From the NCBI RefSeq assembly GCF_035515275.1, contig NZ_DATJBQ010000073.1, forward strand, positions 1 through 8,880: a stretch of DNA of 8,880 nt, given 5' to 3'. The translations under genes were made by a program, and so were the position numbers. How positions within the stretch are numbered: the first letter of the stretch is position 1; every line of letters starts with the position of its first letter. Under the pieces are notes generated by a model. It was not told the DNA's origin. It did not search any database and saw nothing but the letters and a program-made list of their open reading frames with translations. Source of the DNA: Pusillimonas sp035515275. GTDB taxonomy: Bacteria > Pseudomonadota > Gammaproteobacteria > Burkholderiales > Burkholderiaceae_B. Below are positions 1 to 6,610 of the stretch, piece by piece.

Positions 1-1
1 C

Positions 2-277
2 TATGTGCTTGAAGGGGGGCTCGATGCCTGGAAGAAGGCCGGTCTGCCGGTCGTGGTCGACACCTCCCAACCGCTCGAACTGCAACGTCAGGTACAGATT
101 GCCGCCGGCTCGATGATCGTGCTGGGTACCGTGCTTGGCGCAACGGTGTCGCCCTGGTTTTACTTGTTGGCCGGCTTCGTGGGCGCCGGGCTCGTGTTTG
201 CGGGCGTGTCGGGTTTTTGCGGCTTGGCCCGCGTACTGATGAAAATGCCCTGGAATCGCCGCACGCTTGCGACATAA
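2..277 (+). CDS. Rhodanese-like protein with C-terminal DUF2892 membrane domain (5' end outside window)
   Basis: Only the last 91 residues are visible; the frame is open to the left edge, so the GTG at position 5 is not a real start. The first visible residues, LEGGLDAWKKAGLPV, match the end of a rhodanese (sulfurtransferase) domain, where LxGGxxaWxxAGxPv is the usual closing strand and helix. The catalytic cysteine loop would lie upstream and cannot be checked. Two hydrophobic stretches follow (visible residues about 33-49 and 53-70) and then GFCGLARVLMKMPWN, the typical ending of the two-helix DUF2892/YgaP-type membrane domain. By family knowledge this is an inner-membrane protein with a cytoplasmic persulfide-carrying domain; its physiological substrate is not established. 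It is transcribed convergently with bamC and ends 36 bases before the shared terminator. Confidence 0.8.
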   Translation, partial: YVLEGGLDAWKKAGLPVVVDTSQPLELQRQVQIAAGSMIVLGTVLGATVSPWFYLLAGFVGAGLVFAGVSGFCGLARVLMKMPWNRRTLAT

Positions 278-313
278 GAACTTCCGTCGCGTCGCACACA
301 AACACCAAAGCAA

Positions 314-349
314 AAAAAGCCTCAAGACGATTGCGTCTTGAGGCTTTTT
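314..349. terminator. Bidirectional rho-independent terminator between convergent genes
   Basis: A perfect 16-bp inverted repeat, AAAAAGCCTCAAGACG (314-329) and its exact reverse complement (334-349), encloses a 4-base loop, ATTG. The core GCCTCAAGACG is flanked by A and T runs, so each strand gives a hairpin followed by U residues: five Ts on the plus strand and seven on the minus strand. Pairing can extend to AAAGC (307-311) with GCTTT (350-354) across a 2-base bulge. It sits between the stop of the rhodanese-like gene (277) and the stop of bamC (366), so it can end transcription from both sides. Confidence 0.92.
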
Positions 350-365
350 GCTTTGCTTTCGCAAA

Positions 366-1493
366 CTACATATTGTCGGCCAACACGTTGATGATACGTT
401 TGGCCGTGTCGGACTGGTCAACCTGACCGGCTTGGTCCAGCACGCTGACCACCGAAGCCCCACCCTGCTCGGCTACGTGGATGCGATAAACCTGAGCCTC
501 GGCCGTACCCTTACTGCCGAACATGCGACCAAAGAAATTGGGCTGTTCGATTTTGCGGCCGGTGTCGGTGTCAAGATAGCGCACGTAATAATCGCCCGCC
601 GAACGGTCGCGGTCGTCGACCGAGAACCCGGCACTATCAATGGCCACGCCTACCCGGCGCCAGGCGCGATCAAATGACTCATTCAAGTGCAATGAGGCCT
701 GATCTTCGACGGGGCGCTGAACCTGCACACCCTTATTGGCCTCGGCCTGAGTAACAAGGCTTTGGGCACGATTGATATCAGTACCCAGGAACACCATGAG
801 GCGGGCCAGCATGGCTGCGTTCAGGCCCGGGTCTTCTTTGCCTTCGATCCATTTGAAGCCGGAATTATCGGCCGTGCCGGTTTCGACCATGTGGTCGTGG
901 CTGATGTAGACTTCGGTAGCGCCGTTTACGCGCTCGAGACGGGTACGGAAACGCTCGCGCTCGCCGCTGTCGAACACCGAATCAAGAATGCCGCCCAGCG
1001 CGCTCTTGATCCAGCCTTCGGGAACCTTGGCGCGGTTTTCGGCCCAATCGGTTTCGATCAGGCCGGCGCGGGCGTTTTGCGAATAAATGGTAAAGCCTTG
1101 CTCGCCCCAGAAGTCGATAATTTTGGGGTAGACGTCTTCGGCGGGCTGATCGACGACCAGCCAGCGGATATTACCGTCGCGCATGACGCGAACATGATCG
1201 CTGGTAGGCAAAACATTGCTTGTAGCACCCGCTGCCTGTTGCTGCTGAGCGCTTTCTGCATACTGGCTGTATGTGGCTGTGCCTTCGGGGGCTCGGTAAT
1301 GAGCACTGCCGCTTGCCTGAGTAAGATCGGGTGGAATGCTGAGCGGGTTGCCGGCACTGGGCACGGTGCTGCGATAATCGACGGATTCTTCACGGCCCAT
1401 CAATTGGTTCCATTGCGAGCAGCCCGACAACACCACCAGGCCCAGGCCGGCGGCCAGGGCGGTATAGCGTTTACTTATACGCATATTTGTCAT
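366..1493 (-). CDS. bamC: Outer membrane protein assembly factor BamC (NlpB-type lipoprotein)
   Basis: This 375-residue protein is the BamC lipoprotein of the BAM complex, which folds beta-barrel proteins into the outer membrane. The N-terminus is a lipoprotein signal: basic MTNMRISKRY, a hydrophobic core, then the lipobox VLSGC with the lipidated cysteine at residue 25. Serine at +2 fits outer-membrane sorting. Next come VDYRS (38-42) and PLSIPPDLT (50-58), the extended BamC N-terminal segment that in E. coli lies against BamD. The remainder should hold the two helix-grip domains. It is somewhat longer than E. coli BamC (about 344 residues). The start was set at 1493, two bases after the dapA stop, because the upstream in-frame stretch overlaps dapA and would bury the signal peptide. 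An ATG at 1484 (residue 4) is also possible. Neither has a clear Shine-Dalgarno sequence, which suggests coupling to dapA. The dapA-bamC pair is a common proteobacterial arrangement. Confidence 0.93.
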   Translation of the reverse strand: MTNMRISKRYTALAAGLGLVVLSGCSQWNQLMGREESVDYRSTVPSAGNPLSIPPDLTQASGSAHYRAPEGTATYSQYAESAQQQQAAGATSNVLPTSDHVRVMRDGNIRWLVVDQPAEDVYPKIIDFWGEQGFTIYSQNARAGLIETDWAENRAKVPEGWIKSALGGILDSVFDSGERERFRTRLERVNGATEVYISHDHMVETGTADNSGFKWIEGKEDPGLNAAMLARLMVFLGTDINRAQSLVTQAEANKGVQVQRPVEDQASLHLNESFDRAWRRVGVAIDSAGFSVDDRDRSAGDYYVRYLDTDTGRKIEQPNFFGRMFGSKGTAEAQVYRIHVAEQGGASVVSVLDQAGQVDQSDTAKRIINVLADNM

Positions 1494-1495
1494 TT

Positions 1496-2398
1496 TCAAA
1501 TCAAGCCCACGTTCTTCAACGAGCCGCGCACGACTTCGTGGAAACGTTCGTCCAGGGTAGTTAAGGGTAAGCGATAGCCCAAGTTTGACAGCCCCATTTC
1601 TGAAACGGCCCACTTGACGGGAATCGGGTTGGATTCAATAAACAGCACCTTGTTAAGGTCGGAAAGGCGGCCGTTTAACTGGCGCACACGTTGTATGTCT
1701 GCGGCCAGTGCAGCCATGCAAAGTTCATGCATCAGCCGGGGAGCCACATTGGCGGTCACCGAGATATTGCCTTGGCCGCCAAGCAAGATAAGGGCGGCCG
1801 CCGTGGCGTCGTCGCCGCTGAACACCTGGAAGCTTTCGGGCTTGCGATGCAGCAACCAACCGGCGCGGGCCATATCGCCCGTGGCGTCCTTGAGCCCGAT
1901 GATGCCGGGAACCTGAGCCAGGCGAAGTATGGTTTCGTTGGATAGGTCGGCGACCGTGCGACCCGGCACATTATAAAGAATGACGGGCAGGTCGACAGCT
2001 TCGGCCGAGGTTTTGAAGTGTTGATACAGGCCTTCTTGGCTGGGCTTGTTGTAGTACGGCACAACCGACAAGCCCGCTTGTGCGCCCACACGCTTGGCAT
2101 ACTGGGAAAGCTCGATGGCTTCGTCGGTAGAGTTACCGCCTATGCCGGCGATGACCGGCAGGCGCCCGGCCGAGTGCTCGACGGCCACACGGATAAGCTC
2201 GGCGTGCTCTTCCATGCTGACTGTGGGCGACTCGCCAGAAGTGCCAACAACCACCAACGCATCGGTGCCTTCTGAGGCATGCCAATCGATGAGCTTTTTA
2301 TAGGCATCGAAATCGAGGCTGCCATCGGGGTGCATGGGGGTGACCAGGGCAACCATGCTGCCCTGAAAGGTGGGAATCGCGCTGTTTGTACTGGCCAT
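1496..2398 (-). CDS. dapA: 4-hydroxy-tetrahydrodipicolinate synthase (DapA)
   Basis: DapA condenses pyruvate with aspartate semialdehyde, the first committed step to diaminopimelate and lysine, in the cytoplasm. The 300 residues cover the whole TIM-barrel family length. All landmarks are visible, at a constant offset of +9 from E. coli numbering: GTSGESPT (52-59), PYYNKP (114-119, Tyr116), LYNVPGRT (141-148, Tyr142 and the substrate-binding Arg147) and GLKDATGD (168-175) with the Schiff-base lysine Lys170. One threonine of the proton relay is Ser54 here. Of the seven residues lining the E. coli lysine feedback site, five are kept (Ser57, His65, Asn89, Glu93, Tyr115), while Ala49 and His53 are Pro58 and Met62. 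The ATG at 2398 gives the expected N-terminus but has no close Shine-Dalgarno sequence; the nearest GGAG is 17 bases upstream. bamC follows after two bases. Confidence 0.97.
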   Translation of the reverse strand: MASTNSAIPTFQGSMVALVTPMHPDGSLDFDAYKKLIDWHASEGTDALVVVGTSGESPTVSMEEHAELIRVAVEHSAGRLPVIAGIGGNSTDEAIELSQYAKRVGAQAGLSVVPYYNKPSQEGLYQHFKTSAEAVDLPVILYNVPGRTVADLSNETILRLAQVPGIIGLKDATGDMARAGWLLHRKPESFQVFSGDDATAAALILLGGQGNISVTANVAPRLMHELCMAALAADIQRVRQLNGRLSDLNKVLFIESNPIPVKWAVSEMGLSNLGYRLPLTTLDERFHEVVRGSLKNVGLI

Positions 2399-2454
2399 GA
2401 TAAAAAAAGAAATAGCTCCGTCGGGAGGCCCCCGGGCGCAAGTGGCCCGAATTA

Positions 2455-2482
2455 ACTCTAACGTGCAAGTTTACCGGATAAA
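2455..2482 (-). promoter_or_regulatory. Possible weak promoter in the dapA leader
   Basis: The 117-base gap between the M50 protease gene and dapA is the longest on the minus strand. Reading that strand, TTTATC (2477-2482) and TAGAGT (2455-2460) are separated by 16 bases and match the sigma-70 -35 and -10 consensus at 3/6 and 4/6 positions. This would give a leader of about 50 bases. Matches this weak occur by chance. The leader also holds a GC-only 5-bp inverted repeat (CGGGC 2433-2437, GCCCG 2445-2449) and a T-rich run just before the ATG. The leader is too short for a lysine riboswitch. Confidence 0.25.
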
Positions 2483-2515
2483 CCGTCTGGGCATACTAGG
2501 GATTTAGGCAGTTTT

Positions 2516-3166
2516 TTACCAGAACCAATTAACAATGGTCTGGCCCAAGGCGAGCAAGGGGGTTAAAAGCGCCCACAACACCCCGGTAAGCATAAGCACA
2601 ATAAGGATCAGCAGGCCGTAAGGCTCGAGTTTGGCGTATTTGAAGGCCAGGCTCGACGGAAGCAGGCTAAACACAATGCGCCCGCCGTCGAGCGGCGGCA
2701 AAGGGAACAAATTAAGGGCCATAAGCACCAGATTGATCTGAATGCCCGCAATCGCCATCAGTGCCCAAAAGCTGTCGGGAGCCACGCCGTTGCCATGAAG
2801 CAGACGTAAAGATATCGTCCACAACACCGCCATGACCAGATTGGACGCCGGCCCCGCCAGCGCTACCCAGAGCATGTCGCGCTTGGGGTTGCGCAACCGG
2901 CCCCAATCGACGGGCACAGGCTTGGCCCAGCCAAACAACACGCCCGCACCCCCCAACAGTTTGGTGGAAAACAACAAAAACAGTGGCACCGCAATGGTTC
3001 CGATAGGGTCGACGTGCCTGATGGGGTTCAGGCTTATTCGCCCTGCCTCATAGGCGGTGGGGTCGCCGAACATGCGGGCGACATAGCCATGAGCGGCCTC
3101 GTGCAGGGTGATGCCGAACAACACCGGCAACGCGTAGACCGCGATGGTTTGTATCAGTGAATCCAT
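2516..3166 (-). CDS. Site-2 protease family (M50) membrane zinc metalloprotease
   Basis: This is a small polytopic zinc metallopeptidase of the site-2 protease class, which cleaves substrates within the membrane. With the start at 3166 it has 216 residues. The zinc motif HEAAH (22-26) lies in the first hydrophobic segment, and the third ligand motif NLFPLPPLDGGR (152-163) supplies Asp160. The family motif AGPASN (104-109) and GWAKPVPV (79-86) are present. Hydrophobic segments at about 8-30, 55-78, 99-123, 133-153 and 182-206 suggest five to six membrane passes. There is no PDZ domain, unlike RseP, so it belongs to the short YwhC-like group whose substrates are mostly unknown. An in-frame GTG nine codons upstream (3193) was rejected: it lies in a hairpin, and the ATG places HExxH at the usual distance from the N-terminus. 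The yciO-like gene ends 90 bases upstream. Confidence 0.9.
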   Translation of the reverse strand: MDSLIQTIAVYALPVLFGITLHEAAHGYVARMFGDPTAYEAGRISLNPIRHVDPIGTIAVPLFLLFSTKLLGGAGVLFGWAKPVPVDWGRLRNPKRDMLWVALAGPASNLVMAVLWTISLRLLHGNGVAPDSFWALMAIAGIQINLVLMALNLFPLPPLDGGRIVFSLLPSSLAFKYAKLEPYGLLILIVLMLTGVLWALLTPLLALGQTIVNWFW

Positions 3167-3186
3167 AGGGGCGCAATGAAAGGCGA

Positions 3187-3202
3187 CGGGCACGGATGCC
3201 CG
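3187..3202. repeat. Short perfect hairpin upstream of the M50 protease start
   Basis: CGGGCA (3187-3192) and TGCCCG (3197-3202) are exact inverted repeats around a 4-base loop. The hairpin ends 20 bases before the ATG of the M50 gene and contains the alternative GTG codon. In minus-strand RNA no U-run follows it, so it does not look like a terminator. It could affect translation or processing between yciO and the protease gene, or be chance in GC-rich DNA. Confidence 0.45.
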
Positions 3203-3256
3203 GCGCTATGGCAGAGGGGATGATTCATTAGAGGAAGGAAATGACCGGAAAGTTCG

Positions 3257-3883
3257 TTAGTCGAGCCCCAGCGTCGCCGGATCGCCCCCACCGCGCCTCG
3301 TGACCACAGGCTCGGAACCGCTAAGGTCGATAACCGTAGTGGGAGTGAGCGGACAGGCCCCACCGTCGATCACTGCGGCCAACTGATGGCCGTAGCGTTG
3401 CAGTATCTGCTGGGCGTCGTTAAGCGGGACGTCTTCGCCTTCGGGAATAAGCGTGGTGGAAATTAACGGCGATTCGGCCGCATCGAGCAGGTCGAGCGTG
3501 ACTTTGTGGTCGGGCACCCGTATGCCGATGGTTTTGCGCGACGGATGAGACACCCGGCGCGGCACCTCGCGAGTAGCCTCAAGAATGAAGGTCCAGGGGC
3601 CGGGGGTGGCAAGCTTTAAAAAACGGTACTGCCGATTGTCGACACGGGCGAAATGGCCGATTTCAGCCAGGTCGCGGCACAAAAGCGTAAGGTGATGGCG
3701 TTCGTCGAGCCCACGCAACTGGCGCAGGGCGTCGGCAGCGCTTTTGTCGTCGAGGCGAGCCACCACCGCGTAGCTGGAGTCGGTTGGAACAGCCACCAAG
3801 CCACCGTCGGCCAAAAGCTGGCCGGCTTGTTTCAGAAGACGCGACTGGGGATTCTGGGGGTGTACAACGAAATATTGAGCCAT
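3257..3883 (-). CDS. yciO: YciO-family protein (Sua5/YciO/YrdC fold, TsaC paralogue)
   Basis: At 208 residues this matches E. coli YciO (about 206) in length and closely in motifs: MxQxFxxHPxNPQxRL at the N-terminus, PTDSSYAV (33-40), LCRDLAEI (68-75), TPGPWTFIL (93-101), EVPRR (106-110), RKTIGIRVP (116-124), PTTVIDL (181-187) and a closing RRGGGD (196-201). TsaC/Sua5 enzymes make threonylcarbamoyl-AMP for t6A in tRNA and use a KxR...SxN signature. Here the SxN position reads STTL (142-145), with no asparagine, and the lysine-rich loop reads ERHHLTLLCR. This is the YciO pattern rather than the TsaC one. YciO proteins share the fold but do not generally replace TsaC; their role is unsettled. 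The ATG at 3883 has AGGA 8 bases upstream. The treY stop lies 36 bases upstream with no terminator between, so read-through from the trehalose genes is likely. Confidence 0.9.
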   Translation of the reverse strand: MAQYFVVHPQNPQSRLLKQAGQLLADGGLVAVPTDSSYAVVARLDDKSAADALRQLRGLDERHHLTLLCRDLAEIGHFARVDNRQYRFLKLATPGPWTFILEATREVPRRVSHPSRKTIGIRVPDHKVTLDLLDAAESPLISTTLIPEGEDVPLNDAQQILQRYGHQLAAVIDGGACPLTPTTVIDLSGSEPVVTRRGGGDPATLGLD

Positions 3884-3891
3884 GAAACGTA

Positions 3892-3895
3892 TCCT
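3892..3895 (-). promoter_or_regulatory. Ribosome binding site of the yciO-family gene
   Basis: AGGA on the minus strand lies 8 bases before the ATG at 3883 and supports that start. It sits within the 36-base gap after treY. Confidence 0.6.
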
Positions 3896-3919
3896 AACAC
3901 TGGAAGGTTAAAGTCGGAC

Positions 3920-6610
3920 TCAGGTTGCCAGTACCGCGCAGGGAAAATCGGCGAATAATTCACGAACCATCAGGCCACCATTCTGGAACTTATGTATGCC
4001 GCCGGTGAACACGTTTTTCATGCAATGGCCGGGCAACTCCGGCACCATGATACCGGTCTCATCCCAGTAAGTCATATCCATTTTCAAGCCGGTTTTTTCA
4101 TCAGACTTCAATGCAGACGCACACAAGCGCGGCACGGCCACCAGTACGGCCGCTTCGCCAAGGACACGCATGAACGCGATGACATGCTCGCTACGCGGCC
4201 CGATGACCTCTAGCGGAACATAGTCACCCAGTGCAAAAACCGCCGATTGGCGGCTGCGCAAGGCGAGCAGACGCTTTATCAGCGCCTGTTTCAGCCTGCC
4301 GCTTTGCCAGCTTCTTAACTGAACGGCCAGGCTCGCGTCTGGGGGCATGGATGCCGCGGCATGTTCCCGCAAAGCATGATCCACCGCACGTCTGTTGTCA
4401 GGGTCTACCAGACTGTGATCCCACCATTCTGCGCCCTGGTATTGGTCTGGTATGCCCGGAACGGTCAGGCGCAAGGTCGTCTGAGCCAAACCGTTTATGG
4501 CGCCGGCCGCTGCAATACCATGCACGAAGTCATGAAACGAGCGCAGCAAGCCAGACCGAGGGTCATGCCCCATGCGCGGCGGCTCAGTGCGCTCACCGCC
4601 CGAATCGAATGCGAGCGCATTGGCCGCCAAGGGGCTCCAGCCGAGCAGCTCATAAATATATTGAGCGCAGCCGGCCTCGTAGGGCAGGTTGGGGTCGAAC
4701 CAGCTGGAGCTTTGCTTGGCCTCGCGTAGGGCCTTGCGCTGCCAATCAACCATTCGCCGAGCAAAGGCGGCTAGCGCTTCTACATCGTCGATCTTAAGAC
4801 TCAGCGGCCATGCGCCGACCAGTGCCTGCCAGAGCATGTAGCGCTCGGCCCGCCCCTGTGGCGTGTTGAACTCGCCTGCGACCGGTTTCCACGCACTCCA
4901 CCCCTGACAAGCCTTTGCCCATTCTGCAGGCTGCTGGCTAAGCACTGCCAGCCGGGCGCGCGCGTCTTCTCCGCGCTTGTGGTCATGGGTACCCGTGGCC
5001 ACCAGCCCCGCGGGAAACCGGACGGACCGTATAAAGTTGCAGGTATGAAAATCAATGAGTGAGACTGCCGGCACCGTAGGGTCCGAGCCCACGTCGTTGC
5101 GCCACAACATCGGCCCGTAACGATAGAACACCGTGTCTTCGATCGATTTGGCGGCCAAGGGCGGGGTCAATTGCTGGAAGCGGCGAACCACTTCATCGCG
5201 TCGATCACTATTCATTAATAGAGTCACAATCAAGTCGAGCAACCCGCCCTCGTGGCTATCGGGGTTCAATTGAGCGAGCGCACTTGAAGCGGCCTGGGCA
5301 ATAAACACCTCGTCCCACGACACCTTTGCGTCGCCCTCATCCAGATAGGTCCGATAGACAGAAAACTCGGCCAGCAACGCTTCCAGCACAGGGCCCAGCG
5401 TTTCTTGCGCAACATCGTCGAAACCAGCCCGGCGCTTGATAGCCTGGCACACCGCGTTGAGCAGCGCATTTCTTTCCGCAACGAAATGGCGGCGCAGCAG
5501 GGTGAGTCTGGCTTCTCGTACGAATGCTTCGGCGCTCTTTGGGTTTTTGGTCAGGTCGCGCCAAAGTTGAACCAGATGCCGGCTGCCGCTGGGACTGTGC
5601 AGTACACCGCCCACCTGATCCATGAAGTCGTAGCCGGTCGTACCATCGACCTGCCATCTTTCATCCAGCGTTTCGTGGCTTGCCAGAATTTTTTCGATCA
5701 CCAGCCATGGCTCGCCACCGTCAAATGTGTCGAGGGGCCGTCGCTCGCGCATCGCCTGCCGCAGGCTCGCGCAATACGACAAAGGCCGGGCCAGTCCATC
5801 TACGTGATCGATACGCAGGCCGTCGACCACCCCTTGCTCGTAGAGCCTGAGCGGCAGTTGATGCACCGCATCAAACACCTGGGGCTGCTCGACGCGCACC
5901 CCAATAAGCCCGCTGATCTCAAAAAAACGCCGCCAATTGATGCGGTCTGCCGCGCGGTGCCATTCACACAGACGATAGTGCTGACGTTCGAGCAGCTCGT
6001 GCAAACGTCGACGCCCTTCAATGGATGTCGGGTCATAATCGGCCAATACGGCCGCCGCGCTGCGCCCTTCTGTAAAAAAAGTGCCTTTCGCCAACGGAAA
6101 AGGCGATTCGCCGGCTTGAATGAAATAGCTGTTTGCCTTGGCGTCGTGAACCAGACGTAAAACGCCCTGCTGCAAACTGGTGTCATAGTTCTGGCCCAGA
6201 AACGGAGCAAGCACCTTGCCATGCAAGGACACATCGGCCGGATGCCAATCAATATCAAACCAGCCTGCATACGGGCTTTGTTGCCCCTGCGCCAGCGTGT
6301 CCCACCACCATTTGTTTGTCGCATGTGTGGCCATATGATTGGGAACGATGTCCAGCAAGACACCCATGCCTCGCTCGCGCAACGATTCAGACAAAGCCAG
6401 CAACGCCGATTCGCCGCCCAACTCGGGGTTGACCCGGCTATGGTCGACGACATCGTAGCCATGCGTAGAACCCGCCACTGCGCACGAAATCGGCGAAAGA
6501 TAAAAATGGCTGAAACCCATCGCGTGGTAGTAGGGCACTTGCTCGCGTGCGTCGTTCAACGTGAATGCAGCATGCAGTTGCAAGCGCACTGTGGCTCTGG
6601 CCCGGCTCAT
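3920..6610 (-). CDS. treY: Malto-oligosyltrehalose synthase (TreY, GH13)
   Basis: TreY rearranges the reducing-end alpha-1,4 bond of a maltodextrin to alpha,alpha-1,1, giving maltooligosyl-trehalose; TreZ then releases trehalose. The 896 residues span the full family length for proteobacteria. It begins with the typical ATVRLQLHAAFTLNDAREQV and carries HGYDVVDHSRVNPELGG (50-66). The GH13 regions are in order: I, DIVPNHMA (87-94); II, GLRIDHVDGL (264-273) with nucleophile Asp268; III, VIEKIL (304-309) with acid/base Glu306; IV, GTHDHKRGED (540-549) with Asp543. The hallmark PGIPDQYQGAEWWDHSLVDP (718-737) follows; PGxPDxYQGxExWDxSLVDPDNRR is characteristic of TreY. The start at 6610 was chosen because AGGGG precedes it by 6 bases, the family N-terminus begins there, and the ATG overlaps the malQ stop as ATGA. 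The open frame extends 119 codons upstream into malQ, but that stretch is low-complexity shadow. Confidence 0.97.
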   Translation of the reverse strand: MSRARATVRLQLHAAFTLNDAREQVPYYHAMGFSHFYLSPISCAVAGSTHGYDVVDHSRVNPELGGESALLALSESLRERGMGVLLDIVPNHMATHATNKWWWDTLAQGQQSPYAGWFDIDWHPADVSLHGKVLAPFLGQNYDTSLQQGVLRLVHDAKANSYFIQAGESPFPLAKGTFFTEGRSAAAVLADYDPTSIEGRRRLHELLERQHYRLCEWHRAADRINWRRFFEISGLIGVRVEQPQVFDAVHQLPLRLYEQGVVDGLRIDHVDGLARPLSYCASLRQAMRERRPLDTFDGGEPWLVIEKILASHETLDERWQVDGTTGYDFMDQVGGVLHSPSGSRHLVQLWRDLTKNPKSAEAFVREARLTLLRRHFVAERNALLNAVCQAIKRRAGFDDVAQETLGPVLEALLAEFSVYRTYLDEGDAKVSWDEVFIAQAASSALAQLNPDSHEGGLLDLIVTLLMNSDRRDEVVRRFQQLTPPLAAKSIEDTVFYRYGPMLWRNDVGSDPTVPAVSLIDFHTCNFIRSVRFPAGLVATGTHDHKRGEDARARLAVLSQQPAEWAKACQGWSAWKPVAGEFNTPQGRAERYMLWQALVGAWPLSLKIDDVEALAAFARRMVDWQRKALREAKQSSSWFDPNLPYEAGCAQYIYELLGWSPLAANALAFDSGGERTEPPRMGHDPRSGLLRSFHDFVHGIAAAGAINGLAQTTLRLTVPGIPDQYQGAEWWDHSLVDPDNRRAVDHALREHAAASMPPDASLAVQLRSWQSGRLKQALIKRLLALRSRQSAVFALGDYVPLEVIGPRSEHVIAFMRVLGEAAVLVAVPRLCASALKSDEKTGLKMDMTYWDETGIMVPELPGHCMKNVFTGGIHKFQNGGLMVRELFADFPCAVLAT

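Noticed and set aside
762..1577. 271-residue plus-strand open frame antisense to bamC and the end of dapA
   Set aside because: Shadow frame. Apparent hydrophobic stretches mirror the bamC signal peptide region, and no motif supports a protein.
1494..1613. 40-codon upstream extension of bamC into dapA
   Set aside because: It would place 40 residues before a clear lipoprotein signal peptide and destroy its N-terminal position.
2399..2515. Lysine riboswitch upstream of dapA
   Set aside because: The gap is only 117 bases and shows no multi-helix architecture; the lysine riboswitch is larger than this.
5405..6160. 251-residue plus-strand open frame antisense to treY
   Set aside because: It is opposite the catalytic core of TreY, without a convincing start signal or domain.
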